Part shown: positions 52,071 to 61,254 of the stretch, one piece after another
Layout of the letters: each line of letters opens with the position of its first letter
Position numbering within the stretch: the first letter of the stretch is position 1
NCBI RefSeq assembly: GCF_003555545.1
Contig: NZ_CP032157.1
Coordinates: 6,142,546 to 6,206,545, forward strand
Length of the DNA stretch: 64,000 nucleotides
Origin: Paraflavitalea soli
GTDB taxonomy: Bacteria; Bacteroidota; Bacteroidia; Chitinophagales; Chitinophagaceae
Direction: 5' to 3'
The notes under the pieces: generated by a model
Seen by the model: only the letters and a program-made list of their open reading frames with translations
The model's database searches: none
Told to the model about the DNA's origin: nothing
Position numbers and translations under genes: made by a program

Positions 52071-53846
52071 TTATCCTTTCACCAGGTACTCCCAAAACAA
52101 GGGGCGCTTTATACCCTCCTCTGTAGTAATAAGAATATCAGATTCACTCACGCAGCTATTAAAGTCATCCAATTGCTGTTTATTGGGCTTGGCCCCTTCC
52201 GGCAGGTCTTTTGCTCCATTGGCCAATATGCTGCCTTTATCAAGCCGTATAATACGGCTCTTCGTCTTTTCCTGCAGTCGCTTGTAGAGGTCTTCCGCAG
52301 GCATCTTCCAGCCTTTTTTGCCCTGCTTTTTGGCTACCGCCTCATCCACCGGTATCATCGCTACCAGGTCCTCGCTCGTCATTAATTCCAGCCCATGCTT
52401 CCGGGCCGTCGCATTATGGCTGGCATGATGCCCCACCTTATAAAATACCGTACGCTTTAGTAATTCCTCTGCCGTGATCGTTTTTTGCTGACCCTTTTTC
52501 ATGACCTGCCATTTCAAACGAGGCTCCGGGTTTTTGTCATCCACAGCCTCCGTCCAGCTAAGCCAGTTTCCGATCTGCGCATCTGCCGGAAACAACAATA
52601 CCTTGTCACTATCCTCCAGCTCAATAGCGATCACCAGGCTCGTATTGTTGGTATACGAATCCAGGTTCAGCGCCAGCGCTCCTGCATTGTGCAGCCAGTC
52701 ATTTTCAATACTGCGCCAGTCGTGGTCCTTATTGTAATACAGGTTCCATACACCCTCCGGATCCTCCTGCTCACCCTTCATAGGCCCTTGCCAGCGGTAG
52801 CGCTTGTGAAAAGGCGATAGGGCTTCATTGCTTTCCTCATCTTCCTCACTCGTCAGTGCCACAAAGAAATTGTCAGAAAGTCCCATCTCCGTCAAATACA
52901 TTTCAATGTGCTCCGAATCTTCCATCACCCGCAGCTTGTCATAATCCTTGGGAGGCCCCAGGAAATAGAAATTAATACCCGGCAATCCCGTGGTTTTAGC
53001 ATCAGCCTGTTCCCCGGGATTCCAAAAACTAATATCAGGATTACCATTCGTCCGGCTACGGTTGATAAAATAACCCATCGCATCTTTCATCGTAAGCCCC
53101 AGTTCCGCGCCATTGGCAGCCAGGCCAGCTACATCTTCCGCACTGATATCAAAAAAGCCCAGTATCTGCTGCAGCGCTGTCGCATAGCGCTGTTGCGCAG
53201 CATAATAATCCGAACCCTGGTATTCCTTATTCATCATCGTACGGTGCTCCGCCTGCTGTATAGAGGAATTGTATAATTGCAAAGCCTTCGCCAGCGCCTT
53301 TTTCTTTTTGTCCTGCTTCTGCTTCAATTGTATCGCCAGGTCATCTCCATTGCTGCCGGTGTTTTCTGTCCAGGCCAGCCATACCCTGTCTACCTTAATG
53401 GCATCCCACAGCAGGTTCTTATTTTTATCCCGCAGGTTGAACCCCGATATATGGTCCTTGTGCTCATGTGTCTGTACTACCAGGTCCAGCCTGCCGCCAC
53501 AGTCCGTTTTGATATGGTCGATCACCTGCCGCAACCGGTCCGTATCGCCCGTAAGCATACCACAGTCGATCAGCATCCGGTACACCGGCTTTTCCTTACT
53601 CAAAAAAGTGAGCAGGAAACAATCCCCAAATCCATGCGCATACATGCGTACAGATACACTGTCGGCCTTCGCCGTCGCTCCGCCGGTTACTGGTGCGGTT
53701 GCTGCAGGCGCAGCTTTCTTCACCGGCTTCTTATCTACTTTGCCGGTAGCCTTACTTGCACTTGCTGAGGAGGCAGCTTGTTTTACCCCTTTCGAAGCAG
53801 CCTTCTTAGGTGCAGCTTTCCGCGTAGTTTTTTTTACAGCAGCCAT
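52071..53846 (-). CDS. Metallo-beta-lactamase-fold hydrolase with Lys/Ala-rich tail
   Basis: 591 residues from 53846; this start lies 7 bases after the metalloprotease stop, whereas the open frame further upstream overlaps that gene and is not likely used. The first ~62 residues are made of Lys, Ala, Thr, Ser and Pro (KKTTRKAAPKKAASKG, KKPVKKAAPAATAP), like the tail of bacterial histone H1-type proteins, with no signal peptide. The metal-binding motif HEHKDH (127-132) opens the ComEC-like MBL domain; a later NTSLVIAIE segment and VGHHASHNAT (472-480) also match. Tail plus MBL domain suggests a DNA- or RNA-bound hydrolase, perhaps a nuclease. Part of the three-gene operon. Confidence 0.88.
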   Translation of the reverse strand: MAAVKKTTRKAAPKKAASKGVKQAASSASASKATGKVDKKPVKKAAPAATAPVTGGATAKADSVSVRMYAHGFGDCFLLTFLSKEKPVYRMLIDCGMLTGDTDRLRQVIDHIKTDCGGRLDLVVQTHEHKDHISGFNLRDKNKNLLWDAIKVDRVWLAWTENTGSNGDDLAIQLKQKQDKKKKALAKALQLYNSSIQQAEHRTMMNKEYQGSDYYAAQQRYATALQQILGFFDISAEDVAGLAANGAELGLTMKDAMGYFINRSRTNGNPDISFWNPGEQADAKTTGLPGINFYFLGPPKDYDKLRVMEDSEHIEMYLTEMGLSDNFFVALTSEEDEESNEALSPFHKRYRWQGPMKGEQEDPEGVWNLYYNKDHDWRSIENDWLHNAGALALNLDSYTNNTSLVIAIELEDSDKVLLFPADAQIGNWLSWTEAVDDKNPEPRLKWQVMKKGQQKTITAEELLKRTVFYKVGHHASHNATARKHGLELMTSEDLVAMIPVDEAVAKKQGKKGWKMPAEDLYKRLQEKTKSRIIRLDKGSILANGAKDLPEGAKPNKQQLDDFNSCVSESDILITTEEGIKRPLFWEYLVKG

Positions 53847-53853
53847 AAGCCCA

Positions 53854-56013
53854 TTATAGAATTTTATGGATAATGGCAAATGGCTCTGCTTCCAGGTTGC
53901 CATAAGCCGTACCGAAATAAGTAGCGTTCAGCGAAAAATCATTATTGTTGAAAAGCATGCGGTATTGCCGCTTCATCCGCTCTTTATCATTAATATCCTT
54001 CTTGATGATATACTTCAACTTCACATTGTCTTTGCTCGAAGCATAGTTCAGATCAAAGATCAGCGTACATCCTCCCCTGAAAACAAACCAGCCCTTCGGC
54101 AACACCTTTTCACTGCCTTCTCCCGTAAGCCCTTCCGTTTTCCCGGGATAGGGCTGCTTCGTGGGAAGCGAACTCGATTTTTCCGGCAGCGCATACCATC
54201 CGTTTTCAGGGTTATCAGCTACAAAGAAACCTTTCACCTCCACATTGCCATACTGATCCGTGTCGCACACCACTCCCCGCCGCTGCGTGAGCGTTACCAG
54301 TATTTGGTTCAATACATTGCCACTGGGCCCTACCCGGCTGGCCAGTTTTAGATTGTGTACTTCCAGCTTGGGCGCCCCCATCGTATTTTTTGCTTCTGAC
54401 CGACCGATACCCTGGTAATCGATCAGCCTTTCATCCAGTAACAAGCCCGTCAGTTGGCTGAATTGTTCAACTGCCTTCGCCCCCATGAACTTTACATTCA
54501 AACGCTGGTGAAGCCCCATAATACTTTGGGCACCTTTCTTCCCTGTAGACTTAGACTTGTCACCCTCCGTATCAGGGTCACCAATATAACCACCAGTGAT
54601 AAATACCTTGGTAAGGCGATACAGGTCTTCCCGGTTCGTGATATAACTGATCTTTTCTTTGAATAATTTGAAGAACTCGAGCAGGTTCGTAAACTGGTCT
54701 TCAAATGCATCCAGCTCATCATCCACCTTGCACAGCAGGCTTTCCACACTCATGTTCTTTACATTGTCCGGGAAAATACCCCGCCGCTGGAAAGCTTCTA
54801 TGATGGCAATGCGGTAATCCAAATTGTCCTCTTCCACCAGGTCATAATCCGAAGTGATCATGGCCCGCAGGTAATCCCCAAAATTGATATCCATCGGCGG
54901 ACAATAATCCAGCGCCCGGATACATATTTTCAATACCTGCCCCGCTGTTTTGCTCGCCTCCTGCGCCATCCGGTTCACCAGGTCCGGATGCAGTGAACCC
55001 GGCGACAACATCCCCGTACCGCCTGTGGCAATACGCAGCAGGTCCGCCACCCGGCGCCGGTAAATATTACTGAATATGTCAAAGATCGTAGCCACCAGGA
55101 TCGAGCCGCGCTCATGCGGTTCTACGATCTTCTGGTAATCCATAGGGTCGGGCGCCAATGGCTGCCACTTACCCGTTTCATCATCCACCGTTCCCAGCGC
55201 ATCCCGCAGGCTGCCGTAATGCCCAATGGCTTTTCCAAACTCCTGCGCCAGCTGCCCCAGCAGGTTCTGGCTGGCCAGGTCGCCCCGCGTACGCGCTATC
55301 TGATCCTTCAATACTTCCGGGAAGGTAAAGTGCTGGAACAAGGCTACAATATCCGCAAAGGCCTCGTGGAAGGCCAGCGAATCAGGGTGTGTGGCTTCAA
55401 TATACCGGCGGTGCATGCCATCCAGCAGCGCATGGGTTATTTCATGCGCTACAATATCATGACTCAGGCAGGTAAACACCGTACCCCCGGGCATCATTAA
55501 ACTGGGCGTGTCAGGCGCTGCACTGAAATAGCCAAACAACAATGCCTTCTTCTGCGGACTGTAATACGCATTGGCCTCCCGCAATGCATGTGGATAGATC
55601 CGCAGCCGCTGTACATAGCCCGCCGCATAACCACTTTTATCCCGGTATGGGCTCCACAATATCTTACGCCCCAGTGCCCGCTCAAAATTCTTAATCGTGA
55701 TCATCGCCACTGCATACACCATCTGCTGGTGAAACTGCGGATTACTCTCTGCCGGGTCAAGCCCATCCTGTGCCAGCGTATAAGGATCATCCAGGTTTAC
55801 CGGCTTATAGAAACAACCGCTGGAAGGGTCAAAATCCACGACTTCGATGTATTCTCCCACCGGTCCCGGTTTCAGCGTTTCCCAGGGCACTTTGTAAACA
55901 ATGTTATTGATAATGCTCGTGTCCAGCTTAAGGGACAGAGAGGGATCAAAAGTAAAAGCCCGCAACTTTCGGAAGGCAGGCTTTATAGTAGTAATATTGG
56001 CACAGTCTTTCAT
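53854..56013 (-). CDS. Cytoplasmic gluzincin metalloprotease (M4-like)
   Basis: 719 residues, no signal peptide or membrane helix. The zinc motif HEITH (190-194) and the third ligand Glu217 in HEAFAD (with Asp221) define a thermolysin-like gluzincin; the preceding VFTCLSHDIVAHE is characteristic of a large group of uncharacterised, mostly leaderless M4-like proteins. The C-terminal ~250 residues form an unassigned domain rich in beta strands (LEVHNLKLASRVGPSGNVLNQILV). The gene overlaps the patatin stop by four bases (ATGA), so the two are translationally coupled. The substrate is unknown. Confidence 0.85.
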   Translation of the reverse strand: MKDCANITTIKPAFRKLRAFTFDPSLSLKLDTSIINNIVYKVPWETLKPGPVGEYIEVVDFDPSSGCFYKPVNLDDPYTLAQDGLDPAESNPQFHQQMVYAVAMITIKNFERALGRKILWSPYRDKSGYAAGYVQRLRIYPHALREANAYYSPQKKALLFGYFSAAPDTPSLMMPGGTVFTCLSHDIVAHEITHALLDGMHRRYIEATHPDSLAFHEAFADIVALFQHFTFPEVLKDQIARTRGDLASQNLLGQLAQEFGKAIGHYGSLRDALGTVDDETGKWQPLAPDPMDYQKIVEPHERGSILVATIFDIFSNIYRRRVADLLRIATGGTGMLSPGSLHPDLVNRMAQEASKTAGQVLKICIRALDYCPPMDINFGDYLRAMITSDYDLVEEDNLDYRIAIIEAFQRRGIFPDNVKNMSVESLLCKVDDELDAFEDQFTNLLEFFKLFKEKISYITNREDLYRLTKVFITGGYIGDPDTEGDKSKSTGKKGAQSIMGLHQRLNVKFMGAKAVEQFSQLTGLLLDERLIDYQGIGRSEAKNTMGAPKLEVHNLKLASRVGPSGNVLNQILVTLTQRRGVVCDTDQYGNVEVKGFFVADNPENGWYALPEKSSSLPTKQPYPGKTEGLTGEGSEKVLPKGWFVFRGGCTLIFDLNYASSKDNVKLKYIIKKDINDKERMKRQYRMLFNNNDFSLNATYFGTAYGNLEAEPFAIIHKIL

Positions 56014-57317
56014 GACGGTTGCGTTAATGTAGGACAGTACAGCCTTACCTGCAATTCAGTAAGGTTGGCTGCTTGTATAGCAAGGTAAGTAAGTTCTTCC
56101 TTAGATAAAGGGGTCAGGTTTGTCCCTACGTTCCGGGCTATCGTTAATTGTGGTGGTTTGAGGTTACTTTGCAGGATCACCTTATAATTTACCTCGTTTT
56201 CCAGGTAGGTAGTAAGCTCTTTCCGGTACCGGGCCGGATCCGCCACCCATTCCGGCTTGAACTGGTGCGCTTCAATCACTTCCTCCGTGATCTTTCCTTT
56301 CGCCAGGTTGTCAATAAAACCAGGAATGCATTGCTCCAGGTTCCATCCCAATGACAAATAAGCCATCTGACGGCCGGCATTCGCAGCATTATCATAAATG
56401 TCCTGCACCATTTGAAAGTTTTTGATGCGTGCCATAAACACATCCATCGTCCGGATCAATAACACCAGCAGGTTATTAAAGGAGCCCTCGAAAGGCAGCT
56501 TATTGCCCGCATCACTGGTGATAACAATATCGCAGGCATACAGGCTGCCTTTTTGAGTAAGCTTTTGAATACCCTGGTTATCATACACGCCACCGTCTAC
56601 CAGTTGAGGCTCCACGCGCAGCATATCGGCCGGCGTTTCAAAATACACCTGGTCAATATGCACCGGTGTAAAAGCAAAAGGAACACAGGAAGAGGCCATC
56701 ACTGCCCGGGCTACCGGGAATTCATCCTGCTTAAAACGAACAGGCGGATCCAGGAATGCATAAGAGGAATCTTCCATCTTCAGCCGGGAAAATGTAAAGG
56801 GCCTGGCCGTTTGAAGGTTCGTAGAACCAATAGCCAATAAAGGTTTATTGGTTAACTGCGAAAGCGTAGCATTGTTGTAGAAGAATTTGTTATAGGCTTT
56901 CTCTATTTCTTTACTCACCGGGAAAATGGCAAACTGGAAACGAACAAACAAATACAACAGCAATCCAATCAAAATAAGGGACAGCCAGGCGTACGGTGTG
57001 AACAGTACATAGACAGCTGGCACAAGAAATACCAGCAAAAACAGCAAGGTCCTGATAAATGTAAAGGAAAGAAATACTTGTCTGATTACGTTCTTATGGC
57101 CAAGGGCCTCCAGCATATGCTTCTCAAAGGCCTCAAAATCTTTATTATTCAAACAATAATAAGCACCTGTTATTGAACCTCCCGATATGGTAGACATTAC
57201 ATCTACCTGCTGTAAAACCCCCATCTCATGCAGCTTCCGCAGTGTACCCAGGTGAAACGCAGCAGCCCTGTATCCCCCACCTGATAAGGATAACCCCAGC
57301 TTTTTTTCAGCAGTCAT
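56010..57317 (-). CDS. Patatin-like phospholipase with two inserted membrane helices
   Basis: 435 residues. The oxyanion loop is SGGGYR (12-17), the nucleophile is Ser48 in ISGGSITG, and the dyad Asp is Asp241 in VDGGVYDNQG. Two membrane helices are inserted at about 82-105 and 109-128, tethering the lipase domain to the inner membrane; the N terminus lacks a signal peptide, so the active site should face the cytosol. Patatin-like enzymes cleave acyl esters of phospholipids. First gene of a compact three-gene operon with the metalloprotease and the MBL-fold protein. No known partner genes (e.g. nucleotide cyclase) are nearby. Confidence 0.92.
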   Translation of the reverse strand: MTAEKKLGLSLSGGGYRAAAFHLGTLRKLHEMGVLQQVDVMSTISGGSITGAYYCLNNKDFEAFEKHMLEALGHKNVIRQVFLSFTFIRTLLFLLVFLVPAVYVLFTPYAWLSLILIGLLLYLFVRFQFAIFPVSKEIEKAYNKFFYNNATLSQLTNKPLLAIGSTNLQTARPFTFSRLKMEDSSYAFLDPPVRFKQDEFPVARAVMASSCVPFAFTPVHIDQVYFETPADMLRVEPQLVDGGVYDNQGIQKLTQKGSLYACDIVITSDAGNKLPFEGSFNNLLVLLIRTMDVFMARIKNFQMVQDIYDNAANAGRQMAYLSLGWNLEQCIPGFIDNLAKGKITEEVIEAHQFKPEWVADPARYRKELTTYLENEVNYKVILQSNLKPPQLTIARNVGTNLTPLSKEELTYLAIQAANLTELQVRLYCPTLTQPS

Positions 57318-57977
57318 AATGTTTGTTTACAGTTATGTTTTAAGGACAATAGGTAAGCAGCGTAAGGGAACCAAACAGTTATGCTAAACTGGCGCTTTTT
57401 TAAAACACCGACAATAGTATAAGTACTTAATCTTTAAACCACTAAATACCACAAATGAGTTACCGGCAGAGAATTGAAAGTGTATTATGGCATGATGTGC
57501 AGCAGGGGAAATAATCTAAAAGCGAAAAGTGCGCTCCGTAGGGAACACACTTTTCATGAACGCTTATTCCTTTGTGTTTATCATCTATCCTGTTAGAGAT
57601 AGTCGACCTTACTTTCCAGGAAATCGTCGTTCGTTTGTACTATATACAGTATAAAATTCATGCCACAAATGATGTCTGAAGACAATGGCTGTATATCAGC
57701 CCTTTAAAAGACAGCCCAAAATAATGCAAACTGATTTGTGTGAACATTCCACATAATGAACGCCCAATTGTAGAATTAATGCCCGCATCCGCCCATTAAG
57801 CCACCACATCCGGTGATATCCACATAACTGGGTGGCTGCTAATGATAATTACTTAGCGATCATAAGGCCATCTTGTTAAAATTCTTTTAATGGGCCAGCC
57901 CGGCGAACCAATCGGCGCCTGAGAGCGTCTATAAGGTTCGTTACTATTTTTTATCATGTAAAAAGAGGAAAAGATTC
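57318..57977. other. Gene-free 660-base stretch with structured DNA
   Basis: Divergent region upstream of both flanking genes. Contains a hairpin with an 8-bp perfect outer stem GAAAAGTG/CACTTTTC (57524-57555), a CTATC-N8-GATAG hairpin (about 57585-57602) and AT-rich DNA. No reading frame of credible length or start was found on either strand. A short Gly/Cys-rich frame on the minus strand lacks a start. Confidence 0.5.
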
Positions 57978-58748
57978 ATGCAGCCGAAAGTAAAACCTTT
58001 TATATTCTCACTTGTATTGATCGGGTGTGTATCAGCAGTATTGGGGATGACCGTGCTTTCAGAAGCCCCCGTCAAACATACAGCTCCTGTTTCGGCTCCG
58101 GCGCCAGTAAGTAAAACAGTATTGTACGATAGCCTGCGCCTCGATACATTGGCCCTTTCCCGGGAAGCCTATTTATACGCCATGGAGGGATATAAGAACC
58201 TGCAGGACGCCGGCGAGATACACAACCCACGTTTCCTTACCATTGTAGATTTCAGCCTGCCTTCTTCAAAGAAGCGATTGTTCATCATAGATATGGAAAG
58301 TAATAAACTGGTATTTAATACCTATGTATCCCACGGCAGGAATTCAGGAACCGATATGGCCACCCGCTTTTCCAACAGACCCGAAAGTTTTCAAAGCAGC
58401 CTCGGCTTTTATGTGACTGGCAATACTTACAGAGGGCACAACGGTTATTCCCTGCGCCTCGAAGGAATGGAAGAAGGCATTAATGACAATGCCCTGGAAC
58501 GCGCCATCGTTATTCATGGTTCCGCCTATGTGAACGAACGTATGGTCAATGCGAAAGGGTATATTGGTCGCAGCCTGGGATGTCCCGCCGTTCCATCTGC
58601 TTTGGCTAAATCCATCATCAACACCATCAGGGATGGCAGCTGTTTATTCATCTATGGGAACGATAGCAACTACCTGGCCCTGTCAAAAATATTATACAAA
58701 ACGAATCCCCTCTTGACCGATACCATGTTGGCAGATACCATGGGTTAA
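57978..58748 (+). CDS. Murein L,D-transpeptidase catalytic domain protein (YkuD_2), copy 2
   Basis: 256 residues. N-terminal membrane-type segment (about 8-27), a proline-alanine stretch, then LYDSLRLDTLALSREAYLYAMEGYKNL, a helical segment shared with copy 1, then the catalytic domain with KRLFIIDMESNKLVFNTYVSHG, His180 in VIHGSAYV and Cys202 in GRSLGCPAV. A Shine-Dalgarno-like AGAGGA lies 10 bases before the start. Paralogue of the gene at 18315-19091; the leader regions differ completely, so they are probably expressed under different conditions. Confidence 0.88.
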   Translation: MQPKVKPFIFSLVLIGCVSAVLGMTVLSEAPVKHTAPVSAPAPVSKTVLYDSLRLDTLALSREAYLYAMEGYKNLQDAGEIHNPRFLTIVDFSLPSSKKRLFIIDMESNKLVFNTYVSHGRNSGTDMATRFSNRPESFQSSLGFYVTGNTYRGHNGYSLRLEGMEEGINDNALERAIVIHGSAYVNERMVNAKGYIGRSLGCPAVPSALAKSIINTIRDGSCLFIYGNDSNYLALSKILYKTNPLLTDTMLADTMG

Positions 58749-58802
58749 CCCTGGTACCCTGCCTCGTGGTTTCTATTGCTTGCCGCTTTCCCACTCGTTG
58801 CC

Positions 58803-60443
58803 TTAGTGCCTTGTTGCCTTTGCTACTGCCAGTGTTTCCCCCGCATTGACTGATGCAAACATCTTTTTGGCCAGCCTTTCATCATGTCCATAAATATCTT
58901 CCCTGAATTGTAACTGGTTATTCTCATCCACCCAGGCCGTATAATAATAGATCAATACCGGCACCGGGTCCTTTACACGCACATACTTTTCTTTGCCGCT
59001 ATTCATGGCGCTGTCTATTTTGGCAGGCGTCCACTCAGGTTGATCTACCAGCAGGTACTCTGCCAGTTTTACCGGTTCACGCAACCGTATACAACCATGA
59101 CTAAAAGCCCGCTTGTCCTTATTGAACAGCTCTTTGAAGGGCGTATCATGGAAATAGATATTGAAGCGGTTAGGGAACAGGAACTTTATTTTCCCCAACT
59201 GGTTTTTATCTCCGGGCAGCTGCCGTATCACCGGTACTCCATCTTCCTCACCCGTAACCTCCATATTGTTTTCAGCCAGATAATGGCTGTTTTTTTCTAT
59301 CTGGGGTAGTACTTCCTTCTTAACGATATTTTCCGGCAGGTTCCAGTAAGGGCTGAATACCACCTGGTTCAGGTTGCCCGAAAACATCACCGTACTATGC
59401 CCTTCTTTTCCTACCACAATATCCATATTGAACAACTGCTTGCTGCCATCCTGCACGTAGAGTTTGAAAGCAGGGATATTCACCCATATAAGGCTTCCGC
59501 TGGGCTCTGCCGGCATCCAGCGCATGCGTTCCAGGTTGACCAGTAATTGTTCTATACGCTTTGTCACAGGTACATTGAGCTCTTTGATCAGCATAGGCGT
59601 TACAACGCCATCTGCAGTAAAGCCATAACCCGATTGCGCCCCTTTCACTGCCGTGATCAATTGATCGTTGAAAACTGCACTGGTATCGCTGGCCGGCAAT
59701 TGTCCCGTAGCCTGTAGCCTCTTTTTGATCAATACTACCGCAGTATCTATACTCCCCTTTTTTAATTTCTTCCTGGATGCAGGTATGGTTGCCCAACCCC
59801 CTTTCCGTTCGATAGCTACATAAGTAGCCAATTGTTGTTTTAATGCTTTGTAGTTTTTATTGGGAGATTCGTTATCATCCAGTACAGCCCGGGCCATTTC
59901 CATCACCGGGTATTTTCTGGAAGGCACCAATTGAGCCAGCGCAGCAGTGCGCGCTTTGTCGCCACTGTAGTGTTCCCACACATAATTTACGTATCGCCAG
60001 GTAAGCAGGAGTTCTGTTTTGCGGATGTCGGCATTGGAGGCTGTTACCCGCAGGCTGTCATTGGCCATCAGACCTTCCAGTCTGCGGTCCAGCCTTTTTT
60101 CGGTAGTACCGCTGTCCTTTGTATAATCATATAAATTCCGGAATGCCAATGCCTGTTCCGTAAGCCCATCACTGGCAAACCAGGCATACTGGTAGTTACG
60201 CGCATTGTAGAAGTTGCGCATACCCGTACTGACCGTATCATTCAGCTTTTGTTCAGCTATAAATGATTCCATACTTGCACTGTCCAGGAACACATCACTA
60301 TAGGAATCGGCCTTGCTAATGCTTACATTACGGGGTATAAGGTTGCTGTTTCCTTTAGCTGTGTCACCTCCCTGCCGGGATTCATTATTACAGGCGGTGA
60401 CCAGAAAAGCAGCAACGGCGATTAAAACGAGTATTCTGTGCAT
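58803..60443 (-). CDS. L,D-transpeptidase of the YcbB/LdtD type, lipoprotein
   Basis: 546 residues from 60443. Lipobox leader (AVAAFLVTAC). The N-terminal part (about 60-260) is a helical YcbB-type scaffold domain; a peptidoglycan-binding-like segment follows (AVKGAQSGYGFTADGVVTPMLIKELNVP), then the YkuD domain with IWVNIPAFKLYVQDG and the catalytic HGCIRL motif. This class makes 3-3 crosslinks in the cell wall. It is convergent with the YkuD_2 gene to its left, so the region holds two unlike cell-wall transpeptidases side by side. Confidence 0.92.
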   Translation of the reverse strand: MHRILVLIAVAAFLVTACNNESRQGGDTAKGNSNLIPRNVSISKADSYSDVFLDSASMESFIAEQKLNDTVSTGMRNFYNARNYQYAWFASDGLTEQALAFRNLYDYTKDSGTTEKRLDRRLEGLMANDSLRVTASNADIRKTELLLTWRYVNYVWEHYSGDKARTAALAQLVPSRKYPVMEMARAVLDDNESPNKNYKALKQQLATYVAIERKGGWATIPASRKKLKKGSIDTAVVLIKKRLQATGQLPASDTSAVFNDQLITAVKGAQSGYGFTADGVVTPMLIKELNVPVTKRIEQLLVNLERMRWMPAEPSGSLIWVNIPAFKLYVQDGSKQLFNMDIVVGKEGHSTVMFSGNLNQVVFSPYWNLPENIVKKEVLPQIEKNSHYLAENNMEVTGEEDGVPVIRQLPGDKNQLGKIKFLFPNRFNIYFHDTPFKELFNKDKRAFSHGCIRLREPVKLAEYLLVDQPEWTPAKIDSAMNSGKEKYVRVKDPVPVLIYYYTAWVDENNQLQFREDIYGHDERLAKKMFASVNAGETLAVAKATRH

Positions 60444-60572
60444 ATCGCCCAACCTTCAAAACCTGTGCCCGCAGGGGTTAGGATATGATTTACAGTAACA
60501 TAGGCGAAGTGGGATGGGGTGCCCCTGCTACATAAAAAGAACTTCCCTAATTTGCGGTACTTGTTGCCTGTC

Positions 60573-60607
60573 AAAGGGTGGGTCGCCCTCAAAGGACGGC
60601 TCATCCT
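60573..60607 (+). repeat. GGTGGGTCGCC hairpin, copy 4 (degenerate)
   Basis: AAGGGTGGGTCGCCCTC then AAAGGACGGCTCATCCT: the same motif with several differences. It lies in a divergent intergenic region, upstream of both flanking genes, so it cannot be a terminator for either. Confidence 0.6.
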
Positions 60608-60675
60608 GGCGTAAAGAGTTTGTCGAAGGGCAATCTGGATACTATGCGATTTCATTTTACTGAAACCAACCCATC

Positions 60676-61254
60676 ATGCGCAAAATATATACCTTCATTA
60701 TCTTCTCCGTCCTTTTAGCTGCCTGCTCTTCTAATAAATATAAGAATCCACATATAGAAATTGAAACAAAGATCGGAGATATTGAAGTAGAACTCTTTCC
60801 CGGCCAGGCGCCCAAATCCGTAGCCGCCTTTTTATCTTATATCGAAGCCGGTTATTACAATAATGCCAGCTTTTACCGGGTACTCAACGCTGATAATCAG
60901 CCATCCAACGCACCCAAGGCCGAGTTGATCCAGGGAGGGATGTATGGTTCCAAAAGGCCCGAACTGCCCGGTATTCCCCACGAAACTACCCGGCAAACAA
61001 AGATCCTGCACAAAGATGGTGTAATATCCCTGGCCCGGCTGGAGCCTGGCTCCGCCAATACCGAGTTCTTTATATGCCTGGGCGATCAGCCCGGATTTGA
61101 CTTTGGAGGCGAAAACAACCCCGATAAACAAGGCTACGCAGCCTTTGGGAGGGTAGTGAAAGGGATGGATATCGTACGCCGTATTTACAATATGCCCGAA
61201 GACGATCAGCGTTTTGATCCCCCGGTACCCATCTATAGCATAAAAAAATTATAA
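60676..61254 (+). CDS. Peptidylprolyl isomerase (cyclophilin type), lipoprotein
   Basis: 192 residues. Lipobox leader (FSVLLAAC). The mature part is a single cyclophilin domain: KIGDIEVELFPGQAPKSVAAFLSYIEAGYYNNASFYRVLN, IQGGMY, ISLARLEPGSANTEFFICLGDQPGFDFGG and GYAAFGRVVKGMDIV, with the conserved Arg, Phe, Gln and aromatic residues of the active site. It catalyses cis-trans isomerisation of Pro bonds in periplasmic proteins and is short, without the multi-domain extensions seen in some family members. Confidence 0.92.
   Translation: MRKIYTFIIFSVLLAACSSNKYKNPHIEIETKIGDIEVELFPGQAPKSVAAFLSYIEAGYYNNASFYRVLNADNQPSNAPKAELIQGGMYGSKRPELPGIPHETTRQTKILHKDGVISLARLEPGSANTEFFICLGDQPGFDFGGENNPDKQGYAAFGRVVKGMDIVRRIYNMPEDDQRFDPPVPIYSIKKL

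Noticed and set aside
57780-57838. Gly/Cys-rich minus-strand peptide resembling a ribosomal natural product core
   Set aside because: A stop codon lies just before it and no start or leader precedes it in frame; no modifying enzyme nearby.
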